DNA of 64,000 nt from Ruegeria_C sp040830705. Lineage in GTDB: Bacteria > Pseudomonadota > Alphaproteobacteria > Rhodobacterales > Rhodobacteraceae. Within the stretch, counting starts at the first letter, position 1. Every line of letters starts with the position of its first letter. This document shows, piece by piece, positions 1 to 8,186 of this stretch. The notes below the pieces were generated by a model, which saw only the letters and a program-made list of their open reading frames with translations, searched no databases and was not told the origin of the DNA. The DNA lies in the NCBI GenBank assembly GCA_040830705.1, contig JBFOME010000016.1, positions 62,001-126,000 on the forward strand. Reading direction: 5' to 3'. The translations under genes were made by a program, and so were the position numbers.

Positions 1-1
1 A

Positions 2-388
2 GCGATGGATGCCTTCACGCGCGCCGCGCTGGAGCAAGGAATGACGCCGGAAATCTTAACTGGTCTGGGCACTGCCAATCTCGAGCTCGGACGGTTGGGA
101 CAGGCCGAGGTCATGCTGCGCCGCGCCGTAGCCGACACGCCGGACTGGCCCGAGGCCTGGAACAATCTGGGCGTACTTTTGATGGAAAAGGGCGAGACCG
201 CAGAAGCCACCCAAGTGTTCAAAAAAGCCTACGCTCTGGACAATGGCGAAAGTGACTCAATCCGGGATAATCTTCGGATAGCACTCGCAAAATCCGAAAA
301 TCCTGCTATTAATGCGCCTGAGGCAAACGAAGATTACAAGTTGGTGCAGCGGGGTGAGGGGCAGTTCCTGATCCGCAAGACACCATAA
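2..388 (+). CDS. TPR-repeat protein of the Tad pilus locus (5' truncated)
   Basis: The reading frame is open to the left window edge, so the true start lies outside; the first in-window ATG at 5 is probably internal. About 127 residues are visible. The middle, around residues 15-80, has the alternating helices and consensus residues of two to three TPR units (for example W-NNLGVLL followed by G-A-A-FKKAY-LD). TadD-type TPR proteins help assemble Flp pilus secretion complexes. It is followed 30 bp later by a TPR lipoprotein and then a prepilin peptidase, which supports the Tad assignment. Family is fairly sure; the specific role is inferred from neighbours. Confidence 0.75.
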   Translation, partial: AMDAFTRAALEQGMTPEILTGLGTANLELGRLGQAEVMLRRAVADTPDWPEAWNNLGVLLMEKGETAEATQVFKKAYALDNGESDSIRDNLRIALAKSENPAINAPEANEDYKLVQRGEGQFLIRKTP

Positions 389-418
389 ATAGGGCAGAGC
401 AGTAAAAGGACGCAAAAA

Positions 419-1267
419 ATGCGCCACCTTATTTTGATCCCGGCACTTGTTGCAGGCGGGCTGGGGCTATCCGCATGTGTAAGCAAGAAAGATCAGGCCG
501 TTGAGCGGGCGCTGCAGGATGTGAACGTCATCGACGAGACTGGCATCAACGACGTGATGCTAACGGTTGGCGACCCGAACGAGGCTGTCGCTTATTTCCA
601 GCGCGCCACAAAGACCGCACCGGACCGGATCGACCTCCAGCGTGGCCTTGCAATGTCTCTGGTCCGGGCCAAGCGCAACACCGAGGCCGTGTCAGCCTGG
701 ACCAAGGTGGTGGGGATGGAGGGCGCCAATGATGCGGACTCGGTCGAACTGGCCGATGCCTACATCCGCAACGGGGACTGGAAAAAGGCTGAGGAAACGC
801 TCGACAAGGTGCCACCAACCCACGAAACCTTCAAACGCTACCGGCTTGAGGCGATGGTGGCCGATTCCAACAAAGAATGGAAACGCGCGGACAGCTTCTA
901 TGAAACCGCCATCGGTCTGACCACCAAACCCGCAGCGGTCACCAATAACTGGGGTTATTCCAAGCTGACGCGCGGCCAATATGCAGAGGCCGAGAAGCTC
1001 TTTGGCGAGGCGATCCGGCAAGACAGCAGCCTATTCACGGCAAAGAACAATCTGGTTTTGGCGCGCGGGGCGCAGGGCAACTATGCAATGCCGGTGGTCC
1101 CGATGAATCAGGTAGAGCGGGCTCAATTGCTGCATACGATGGCTCTTACTGCGATCAAGCAGGGCGATGTCACCAAGGGCAAGTCCTTGCTGCGTGACGC
1201 CGTCAAAACCCATCCCCAGCATTTTGAAGAGGCAATCAACTCGCTGCGCGCACTGGAAAGCGCCTGA
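419..1267 (+). CDS. TPR lipoprotein, TadD-like Flp pilus assembly protein
   Basis: A 282-residue protein with a lipoprotein signal peptide: hydrophobic segment at about residues 3-18 ending in the lipobox LSAC, with Cys20 as the predicted lipidation site. The rest is helical and TPR-like, with units around residues 50-90, 90-130, 150-215 and 225-275. TadD lipoproteins are outer-membrane or periplasmic scaffolds for the Tad secretin. The gene sits between another TPR gene and a TadV/CpaA peptidase gene that starts 3 bp after its stop, so the three are probably one transcript. The TPR and lipoprotein calls are seen; TadD function is inferred. Confidence 0.8.
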   Translation: MRHLILIPALVAGGLGLSACVSKKDQAVERALQDVNVIDETGINDVMLTVGDPNEAVAYFQRATKTAPDRIDLQRGLAMSLVRAKRNTEAVSAWTKVVGMEGANDADSVELADAYIRNGDWKKAEETLDKVPPTHETFKRYRLEAMVADSNKEWKRADSFYETAIGLTTKPAAVTNNWGYSKLTRGQYAEAEKLFGEAIRQDSSLFTAKNNLVLARGAQGNYAMPVVPMNQVERAQLLHTMALTAIKQGDVTKGKSLLRDAVKTHPQHFEEAINSLRALESA

Positions 1268-1270
1268 TCC

Positions 1271-1765
1271 ATGGCGATCCCCTCTCTGGTCGCACTGTGG
1301 TTTCTGCCGTTTGTGTTACCACTTTGCTTTTACGTGGCCTTCACCGACCTGCGTGAGATGCGCATCACCAATCAGGCCGTCGTGGCGCTGGCGTTGATCT
1401 TTGTGGTGATGGGGCCATTCCTGATGAGCTTTCCCGCTTATGGCTGGCAACTGGCTCAATTGGGAATCGTGTTGGTTGCCGGGATCGTCCTGAATGCGGC
1501 TGGCGCGATGGGCGCGGGTGACGCCAAATTCGTGGCCGCCGCCGCACCCTATGTCGCGCTTGGCGATCTGAGCCTGCTATTCATGATCCTCTGCGCCAGC
1601 CTTCTAGCTGCTGTGGCCACCCATAGGTTGGCCAAACACACGGCACTGCGCCGTGTTGTGCCGGATTGGAAAAGCTGGGATATGGGCCGTAAATTCCCCA
1701 TGGGATTGAGCCTGGGCTTTACGCTGGGGCTCTATCTCATTCTTGGGGCTGTTTACGGAAGTTGA
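1271..1765 (+). CDS. cpaA: Prepilin peptidase, TadV/CpaA type (A24 family)
   Basis: A 164-residue polytopic inner-membrane protein. It carries the two aspartates of type IV leader peptidases: Asp26 in TDLREMRI after the first membrane helix, and Asp84 in the GAGDAK motif (the GxGD signature). It is short, like TadV/CpaA enzymes, which lack the methyltransferase domain of PilD. It would cleave Flp pilin and pseudopilin leader peptides. It starts 3 bp after the TPR lipoprotein stop, so translation is probably coupled. The family call is strong; the pilin substrates are outside the window. Confidence 0.9.
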   Translation: MAIPSLVALWFLPFVLPLCFYVAFTDLREMRITNQAVVALALIFVVMGPFLMSFPAYGWQLAQLGIVLVAGIVLNAAGAMGAGDAKFVAAAAPYVALGDLSLLFMILCASLLAAVATHRLAKHTALRRVVPDWKSWDMGRKFPMGLSLGFTLGLYLILGAVYGS

Positions 1766-1881
1766 ACAATCCCCGCCGTTGCCCCGGCTTTGCCCTTCTG
1801 CTGCCACAATAGGTGGGCAAGTTCGCCTCATGCGGGTGCGCCGCAGCGTTTTGATGAGCTTGTCCAAGACGGATTTTACCG

Positions 1882-3189
1882 ATGAATATGCAGACCCCCA
1901 ATGTCATGGCCCCCCCCGCCCCCAATGGCCTGGGCGAGATGCGCCTTCCCATCGTGATGATGCGAGACATTTTGCTGAAGACTATTTTCCGCAAGAACTT
2001 AGATATGGTCAGTCAGATCGCCGAAGCGATCTGCCTGCCCGGATCGGTGACGCAGGAACTGGTTGATATGGCGCGCGATCAGAAACTGTTGGAAGCGACC
2101 GGGACACTCAATGCCAACAATGGCAATGAAATGGGCTATCAACTGACTGATGCCGGCCGCGCGCGCGCATTGGATGCGCTCAGCCAGTCTGAATATTTCG
2201 GCGCTATGCCGGTGCCTCTGGATGTCTATCGTGAGCAGATCAAACGCCAGTCGATCCGCAACATTCAGGTCACGCGCGAGCAATTGACCAACGCCATGGG
2301 CCACCTGGTTCTACCCGACAGCTTGCTGGACCACCTTGGGCCCGCCGTAAGCGCGGGTCGCTCGATCCTGATGTATGGCCCGCCGGGCAACGGGAAGTCC
2401 TCGATCTCGAACGGGATTCGCGATGCGCTGGGGGACAGGGTCTATGTACCCCGCGCCATTGAATATTCCGGTCAGGTCATTACAGTCTATGACCCGATTG
2501 TGCATAACGCGATCGAACAGGAACCCGATGATCCCACGCAACTGCGTCGCCGCAAACGCTTCGACAGCCGCTATGTGATGTGCGAGCGCCCGACCGTGGT
2601 TACCGGGGGGGAATTGTCGCTGTCGATGCTCGATCTGGTCTATAACCCGACCGCACGAACCTATCAGGCACCACTGCAGCTGAAATCCACCGGCGGCATC
2701 TTCATCGTCGACGACCTTGGCCGTCAGGCAGAGCCACCCCAGGCCCTGATCAACCGCTGGATCGTCCCGCTTGAAGAAAGCAAGGACATTCTCGCCTTGC
2801 AATCGGGCGAAAAGTTCGAGGTGCCGTTCGACACATTGGTGATCTTCTCGACCAACTTCCACCCCAACGAGATTTTCGACAAAGCGGCATTGCGGCGGAT
2901 CTTCTTCAAGATCAAAATCGACGGGCCCGATCAGGAAAACTTCCTGAAGATCTTTGCGCTGGTGGCCCGCAAGAAGGGCATGCCTCTAGACGAGGAAGCA
3001 CTGGTGCATCTGCTCAAGGTCAAATATCCGACCATCGACAATATCTACGCGAACTATCAGCCGGTCTTCCTGATCGATCAGATGATCGCTATCTGTGAGT
3101 TTGAGGGCATTCCTTACCAGATGAGCCCCGCTCTGATCGACCGCGCCTGGGCGAACATGTTCGTGAAAGAAGAAAAGATCGTTCACTAA
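1882..3189 (+). CDS. AAA-family ATPase with N-terminal helical domain
   Basis: A 435-residue protein. Residues 1-150 form a non-ATPase region, including a possible winged-helix stretch at about 35-105. Walker A GPPGNGKS lies at 166-173, Walker B IFIVDD at 273-278, and a sensor-like IFSTNF about 50 residues later. The AAA core resembles MoxR/RuvB-like ATPases. No signal peptide or membrane segment is seen. It stands alone, 116 bp after the prepilin peptidase gene, on the same strand, and is followed by a palindromic repeat. Its partner is not known to me; linkage to the Tad locus is only positional. An alternative ATG two codons downstream (1888) cannot be excluded. Confidence 0.75.
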   Translation: MNMQTPNVMAPPAPNGLGEMRLPIVMMRDILLKTIFRKNLDMVSQIAEAICLPGSVTQELVDMARDQKLLEATGTLNANNGNEMGYQLTDAGRARALDALSQSEYFGAMPVPLDVYREQIKRQSIRNIQVTREQLTNAMGHLVLPDSLLDHLGPAVSAGRSILMYGPPGNGKSSISNGIRDALGDRVYVPRAIEYSGQVITVYDPIVHNAIEQEPDDPTQLRRRKRFDSRYVMCERPTVVTGGELSLSMLDLVYNPTARTYQAPLQLKSTGGIFIVDDLGRQAEPPQALINRWIVPLEESKDILALQSGEKFEVPFDTLVIFSTNFHPNEIFDKAALRRIFFKIKIDGPDQENFLKIFALVARKKGMPLDEEALVHLLKVKYPTIDNIYANYQPVFLIDQMIAICEFEGIPYQMSPALIDRAWANMFVKEEKIVH

Positions 3190-3210
3190 AACCGCAAGGG
3201 CACGCGCGAC

Positions 3211-3255
3211 CAAGAGCCTTCGAAGGCTCTTGCAAGGATCTTCGAAAATCCTTGC
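3211..3255. repeat. Tandem palindromic element with TTCGAA cores
   Basis: Two inverted repeats abut. The first (3211-3232) is a perfect 22-base palindrome with half-site CAAGAGCCTTC. The second (3232-3255) pairs GCAAGGAT with ATCCTTGC around a central TTCGAA, with one mismatched pair beside the core. Both share the TTCGAA centre. No run of T follows, so it is not a classic intrinsic terminator. It lies between two same-strand genes and looks like a REP-type intergenic element; only this copy was noticed in the window. Confidence 0.7.
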
Positions 3256-3318
3256 CTCCGGCCCAACGCGTGCGGTCAGATGGCTTTCCTTCCGTGATAT
3301 GGACGATACTCTGCGCCC

Positions 3319-5727
3319 ATGCCGCCGATTCCCGCCCCGATCACCCGCTGGTTTGCCGACAAGGGCTGGAGCATCCATCCACACCAGCAGGACATGTTCG
3401 ACTGGGCGCAGGACCCCGCCACCCTGCTGATCGCGCCCACCGGTGGCGGCAAGACCATGGCCGGGTTCCTGCCGACGCTGTCGGAACTGGCAGGTGGTGA
3501 ACATGAGGGACTGCACACGCTCTATGTCTCGCCGCTCAAGGCGCTGGCCGCTGATATCAAACGCAATCTGCGCGCCCCCGTGGACGAAATTGGGCTGCCG
3601 ATCCGGATCGAGGATCGCACCGGCGATACCTCGGCCACCCAGAAAAAACGCCAGCGCGCTGACCCGCCGCATATCCTGCTGACCACACCGGAAAGCCTGG
3701 CGCTGCTGACCTCGTATGAGGACGCGCCGCGCATGTTTGCCGGGTTGCAGCGGGTGGTGGTCGATGAGATTCACGCGCTGGCCGAAAGCAAGCGGGGCGA
3801 TCAATTAATGCTGGCGCTGGCGCAGCTTCAAACCCTCTGCCCGGGCCTGCGCCGCGTGGGGCTTTCAGCCACGGTCGAGGACCCAGAGGCCATCGCACGG
3901 CTTCTGGCCCGTCACCCCGATCCTTGCGATATCCTGCTGGCCGATCCCGGCCCCGATCCCGATATCGCCATGCTGGAAACGCTGGAAATGCCGCCCTGGT
4001 CGGGCGGCGGCGCGGCATACGCGATCCCGGCAGTGCTGGATCAGGTGCGGCGGCACAAGACCACGCTGATCTTTCACAACACTCGCGCGCAGGCGGAAAT
4101 TTTCTTTCACAATCTGTGGCTTGCCAATGAGGAAGGTCTACCAATCGGCATCCACCACGGCTCGCTCGATCGGCAGCAGCGCGAGAGGGTTGAGGCAGCG
4201 ATGGTGCGCGGAGAATTGCGGGCCATCGTCTGCACTGGCTCACTTGATCTGGGCATTGACTGGGGCGATGTGGATCTTGTCATCCAGATCGGTGCGCCCA
4301 AAAATGTCAAACGGCTGGTGCAGCGGATCGGGCGGGCCAATCACCGCTATAACGCACCCTCCAAGGCGCTGCTGGTGCCTGCCAACCGGTTCGAAGTGGT
4401 GGAATGCGTCGCTGCGCTGGAGGCTGTGAAGGCGCATGATCTGGACGGCGACCCGCGCGGGCGCGGCCCTCGCGATGTGCTCTGCCAGCATATCCTGATT
4501 GCTGCCGCGGCCGGACCTTTCAACGCAGACGCGCTCTATGCGCAAATGATCTCTGCCGGGCCTTATGCGGACCTGACCCGGACGGAATTCGACGATTGCC
4601 TCGATTTCTGCGCCACCGGCGGCTACGCGCTGCAGGCCTATGACCGCTGGCAACGGCTGAAACAGCGCCCCGATGGAAGGTGGCAATTGCGCGACCCGCG
4701 CGCGGCGGCGCGCATTCGCATGAATATTGGCACCATTCAGGACACAGACACGCTCAAGGTGCGGCTGAAACGGAATCGGGGCGGCAAACCCCTGGGTGAG
4801 ATCGAGGAAGGCTTTGCCGCCTCGCTCACCCCCGGTGACACCTTCCTGATCGGCGGGCAGATCGTGCGCTACGAGGGCCTGCGCGAGATGACGGTCGAGG
4901 TCACCCGCCGCGCGGACAAGAAGCCTAAGATCGCCACATTCATGGGTACGAAATTCGCCACTTCTACCCAGCTCAGCGCCCGCATCCTCGACATGTTCGC
5001 GCAGGAAAGCTGGCCGCAACTGCCGCACCACACCGCTGAATGGCTTGCCTTGCAGCGCGAGGTCTCTCAATTGCCGCAGCAGGGCCGTTTGCTGGTGGAA
5101 AGCTTCCCCCATGACGGGCGCGAGCATGTCTGCGTGTATGGCTTTGCCGGGCGCAATGCCATGCAAACGCTGGGCCTGTTGCTAACCAAACGGATGGAGG
5201 AAACCGGCCTGCACCCGCTGGGCTTTGTCTCGACCGATTACGCCACGCTGATCTGGGGGCTCGACCCCCTGCGCGATGCGGCGCCGCTGTTCAGGATGGA
5301 TAGCTTGCGCGAGGGACTGGACAGCTGGCTGGCCGGCAACGCGGTAATGAAGCGCACCTTTCGCGCCTCGGCCACCATTGCTGGGCTGATCGAACGCAAC
5401 CTGGGCGGCCAGCGCAAGAGCGGGCGTCAGGCAACGTTTTCCTCGGACATCCTCTATGACACGCTGCTGAAATACGATCCCGACCATGTGCTGATGCAGA
5501 TCACACGGGACGAAGCGATGCGCGGGTTGGTTGATTTCGGGCGAATCGAAGAAATGATTGCGCGGGTTGGCGACCGGATTGACCTTGTGCGGCTCACCCA
5601 GATCACGCCGCTGGCCGCGCCGCTGCTGCTGGAAGTGGGCAAAGTACCGGTAAAGGGGTCAGCGGAAGAGCGGCTTTTGGCAGAGGAAAGCGAACGCCTG
5701 CTATCGCAGGCCGGTTTAAGCGCTTGA
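3319..5727 (+). CDS. Ligase-associated DNA damage response DEXH-box helicase (Lhr-like)
   Basis: An 802-residue superfamily 2 helicase. The N-terminal RecA-like domain has motif I APTGGGKT near residue 40, motif II VVDEIHAL near 147-154 and motif III LSAT. The second RecA-like domain ends in the motif VI region QRIGRANHR. A long C-terminal region (about 430-802) matches the Lhr-type winged-helix and DUF4145-like tail. In this family the helicase works with an ATP-dependent DNA ligase, a metallo-beta-lactamase-fold exonuclease and PdeM in DNA repair. PdeM follows here; the ligase and exonuclease genes are not in the window. Start chosen at the ATG before PPIPAPI. Confidence 0.92.
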   Translation: MPPIPAPITRWFADKGWSIHPHQQDMFDWAQDPATLLIAPTGGGKTMAGFLPTLSELAGGEHEGLHTLYVSPLKALAADIKRNLRAPVDEIGLPIRIEDRTGDTSATQKKRQRADPPHILLTTPESLALLTSYEDAPRMFAGLQRVVVDEIHALAESKRGDQLMLALAQLQTLCPGLRRVGLSATVEDPEAIARLLARHPDPCDILLADPGPDPDIAMLETLEMPPWSGGGAAYAIPAVLDQVRRHKTTLIFHNTRAQAEIFFHNLWLANEEGLPIGIHHGSLDRQQRERVEAAMVRGELRAIVCTGSLDLGIDWGDVDLVIQIGAPKNVKRLVQRIGRANHRYNAPSKALLVPANRFEVVECVAALEAVKAHDLDGDPRGRGPRDVLCQHILIAAAAGPFNADALYAQMISAGPYADLTRTEFDDCLDFCATGGYALQAYDRWQRLKQRPDGRWQLRDPRAAARIRMNIGTIQDTDTLKVRLKRNRGGKPLGEIEEGFAASLTPGDTFLIGGQIVRYEGLREMTVEVTRRADKKPKIATFMGTKFATSTQLSARILDMFAQESWPQLPHHTAEWLALQREVSQLPQQGRLLVESFPHDGREHVCVYGFAGRNAMQTLGLLLTKRMEETGLHPLGFVSTDYATLIWGLDPLRDAAPLFRMDSLREGLDSWLAGNAVMKRTFRASATIAGLIERNLGGQRKSGRQATFSSDILYDTLLKYDPDHVLMQITRDEAMRGLVDFGRIEEMIARVGDRIDLVRLTQITPLAAPLLLEVGKVPVKGSAEERLLAEESERLLSQAGLSA

Positions 5728-5768
5728 AAGGCCTTGCGGGCGGGCGCGATCCGGGGGAAGAACGGAGC

Positions 5769-6437
5769 ATGAACGGCTTTGAGTTTGAATTTGCAGGCAA
5801 ACAACTGGTGGCACTGGGGTCAGGGGCGCTTTGGTGGCCGGACTGGCGGCTGCTCTGCGTGTCGGACCTGCATCTGGGCAAATCCGAACGGATTGCCCGA
5901 CGCGGCGCGCCCGCGCTGCCACCTTACGAAACCCGCGACACGTTGAACCGGCTGGCTGATGATCTGGATCAGACCGGCGCGCGTATCGTGATCTGTCTGG
6001 GCGACAGTTTCGACGACCTGGATGCCGCGCGTGCGCTGCCGGAAAACGACCGCCGCTGGATCGCCTCGCTACAAGCGGGGAGAGACTGGACGTGGATCGA
6101 AGGCAACCACGATCCCGGTCCGGTCGAGATCGGCGGCCAACACCGGCATGAGGTGCGCATTGACACCGTGACATTCCGCCATATCGCTGAGGCGGGTGCC
6201 GTGGGCGAGGTGTCGGGGCATTACCACCCCAAAGCACGGGTGCGCGCCGGCGGGCGCTCTATTACGCGTGCTTCGTTTCTGACAGATCATGACAAGGTTC
6301 TGATGCCGGCTTATGGCACTTATACTGGCGGGCTGCATTGCAACGAGCCGGTCTTGTGCGACCTGATGCGCGCGGACGCATTGGCGATCATGACCGGCAC
6401 CCCGCCCCGCGCGGTTCCGATGCCGCGAGACAATTGA
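5769..6437 (+). CDS. pdeM: Ligase-associated DNA damage response endonuclease PdeM
   Basis: A 222-residue calcineurin-like metallophosphoesterase. The metal-binding motifs are in order: SDLHLGK near the start, GDSFDD in the middle, EGNHDPG, then SGHYHPK. This set matches PdeM, the nuclease usually found with the Lhr-like helicase. The chosen ATG has a GGGGGAAG Shine-Dalgarno about 10 bases upstream; a TTG at 5724 overlapping the helicase stop would add 15 residues but looks less likely. It is probably cotranscribed with the helicase. Confidence 0.9.
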   Translation: MNGFEFEFAGKQLVALGSGALWWPDWRLLCVSDLHLGKSERIARRGAPALPPYETRDTLNRLADDLDQTGARIVICLGDSFDDLDAARALPENDRRWIASLQAGRDWTWIEGNHDPGPVEIGGQHRHEVRIDTVTFRHIAEAGAVGEVSGHYHPKARVRAGGRSITRASFLTDHDKVLMPAYGTYTGGLHCNEPVLCDLMRADALAIMTGTPPRAVPMPRDN

Positions 6438-6457
6438 ACGAGCGAGTCAGACAAGCC

Positions 6458-6865
6458 ATGAAAAAACGGATCAGGGACAGTTTCGCGCGTCAATCCATGA
6501 TGACCACCTTCGGAGCCCGGGTCGACGAGATCAGTGAGGGTCGCGTGGTTCTGAGCGCGCCGATCCTTGAGACCGCGCTGCAACAGCAGGGCGCGGCCCA
6601 TGCGGCGCTGAGCTTTGCGTTGGGGGATTCGGCGGCGGGCTATGCGGCGCTGACGCTGATCCCCGCGGATCAGGACGTGATGACCGCAGAGATGAAGATC
6701 AACCTGCTCGCGCCAGCGCGGGGCGAGCGACTACGCGCGGTAGGCCGGGTGGTGAAACCCGGCCGAAGACTCATCATAGTTTCAGCCGATGTCTATGCGC
6801 TAGAGGGCGCCAAAGAAACCCATGTGGCGCTCTTGCAAGGCACGATGGTCCCCGTCGCGATCTAA
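6458..6865 (+). CDS. PaaI-family hotdog thioesterase
   Basis: A 135-residue single hotdog-fold protein. The HAALSFALGDSAAGYAAL stretch is the central-helix signature of PaaI-type acyl-CoA thioesterases, and the C-terminal half has the expected beta strands (EMKINLLAPA and the VGRVVKPGRR-type turn). The substrate cannot be told from sequence. The ATG at 6458 begins MKKRIRDSFARQ, like relatives; a TTG at 6434 overlapping the pdeM stop would add 8 residues. It ends tail-to-tail with folD, sharing 4 bases. Confidence 0.82.
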   Translation: MKKRIRDSFARQSMMTTFGARVDEISEGRVVLSAPILETALQQQGAAHAALSFALGDSAAGYAALTLIPADQDVMTAEMKINLLAPARGERLRAVGRVVKPGRRLIIVSADVYALEGAKETHVALLQGTMVPVAI

Positions 6866-7764
6866 GCGGTCAGGCCCTCGGGCTCTGCCAGACCGTTGGC
6901 GCGGCAGCAGGCAGTCAGCGTGTTGGCCAAAAGGCACGCAATCGTCATCGGGCCAACCCCGCCGGGTACGGGCGTAATGGCCCCCGCTACCTCCGCCGCG
7001 CTTTTGTAATGCACATCTCCGACCAGACGCGTCTTGCCTTCGCCCTTTTCCGGCGCATCGATGCGGTTGATGCCCACGTCGATCACGGTCGCACCCGGCT
7101 TGATCCAGTCACCCGGCACCATTTCGGGGCGACCCACGGCAGCGACAACGATATCGGCGCGGCGCACAACGTCCGGCAAGTCCTTGGTGCGCGAATGTGC
7201 AATGGTCACCGTGCAGCTATCGCCCAGCAGCAATTGCGCCATCGGCTTGCCCACGATGTTCGAGCGGCCAACGACCACCGCGTCCAGCCCAGAGAGCGAG
7301 CCATGATGGTCGCGCAACATCATCAGGCAACCCAGCGGTGTACAAGGCACCATCGATTTCTGACCGGTGCCCAAGAGGCCCACGTTCGAGATATGGAACC
7401 CATCCACATCCTTGGCCGGGTCGATCGAGTTGATCACCAGATCCTCGTTCAGATGCTTGGGCAGCGGTAGCTGTACCAGGATGCCGTGCACCGCCGGATC
7501 ACTGTTCAGCTTGTCGATCAGAGCCAGCAGGTCCTCTTCGGACGTGTCGACATCCAGTTTGTGTTCGTAGGAGTTCATGCCGACCTCGACGGTCATTTTG
7601 CCCTTGGAACGGACATAGACCTGGCTGGCCGGATCTTCGCCCACCAGAACCACGGCGAGACCGGGCGTGATCCCCTGCTCTTCCTTCAGCTTGGCCACAT
7701 GCTCGGCCACCTGCCCACGCACCTGTGCGGCAAAGGCCTTTCCGTCGATGATTTGCGCGCCCAT
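6862..7764 (-). CDS. folD: Bifunctional methylenetetrahydrofolate dehydrogenase/cyclohydrolase FolD
   Basis: A 300-residue cytosolic enzyme that interconverts 5,10-methylene-, methenyl- and 10-formyl-tetrahydrofolate with NADP. Visible signatures are VYVRSKGKM (catalytic lysine region), QLPLPKHL, the IDPAKDVDG loop and VVGRSNIVGKPMA in the nucleotide-binding domain. The ATG at 7764 has an AGGGGGA ribosome site; longer in-frame starts upstream lack similarity. It lies 58 bp downstream of the chorismate mutase gene and on the same strand as fhs, which supplies 10-formyl-THF, so the two C1 enzymes are probably coexpressed. Confidence 0.97.
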   Translation of the reverse strand: MGAQIIDGKAFAAQVRGQVAEHVAKLKEEQGITPGLAVVLVGEDPASQVYVRSKGKMTVEVGMNSYEHKLDVDTSEEDLLALIDKLNSDPAVHGILVQLPLPKHLNEDLVINSIDPAKDVDGFHISNVGLLGTGQKSMVPCTPLGCLMMLRDHHGSLSGLDAVVVGRSNIVGKPMAQLLLGDSCTVTIAHSRTKDLPDVVRRADIVVAAVGRPEMVPGDWIKPGATVIDVGINRIDAPEKGEGKTRLVGDVHYKSAAEVAGAITPVPGGVGPMTIACLLANTLTACCRANGLAEPEGLTA

Positions 7765-7822
7765 TCGGGTATCCCCCTGCTCGGACCTTTGACGGGGAGA
7801 GCCCCGTGCGAGGTCATGGATT

Positions 7823-8128
7823 TCAATCGGTGCCAAGCACCCGTTCTTCCCGGGCGATCGACCAGTCAATCAGAATACGCCAGAGCCGCTCGGCCAGATC
7901 GGGATCCAGCCCGGACTGGCCCGCCCTGGCGCGGACATTGGCAACCACCTCTTCTACGCGATCCGGGATGCGGGCGGGCAGACCCTCACCTGGTTTCAAC
8001 TGCGAGGCACGGTCGATATAGCGCGCGCGATCCAGCAGCAATTCCACCAGCTGTTGATCAAGCCTGTCGATCTGGACCCGCAAATCCTGCATCGAATGGC
8101 AGTCTTGCGGCGGTTTCAGAGGGGGCAT
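7823..8128 (-). CDS. Chorismate mutase, AroQ type
   Basis: A 101-residue all-helical protein matching the AroQ fold. Residues 13-40 give the long helix 1 with the LRVQIDRLDQQLVELLLDRA pattern, followed by helices with VEEVVANVR and ERLWRILIDWSIAREE. It would convert chorismate to prephenate in phenylalanine and tyrosine synthesis. No signal peptide and no fused prephenate domain, so it is monofunctional and cytosolic. The ATG at 8128 has AGGAGA upstream. It sits between fhs and folD, an association with no obvious metabolic link. Confidence 0.9.
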   Translation of the reverse strand: MPPLKPPQDCHSMQDLRVQIDRLDQQLVELLLDRARYIDRASQLKPGEGLPARIPDRVEEVVANVRARAGQSGLDPDLAERLWRILIDWSIAREERVLGTD

Positions 8129-8186
8129 CACGTTCTCCTGCGGCCCGGAATAGTCTTCCGGGCCACGGGATGTCTTATTTGGCGGC

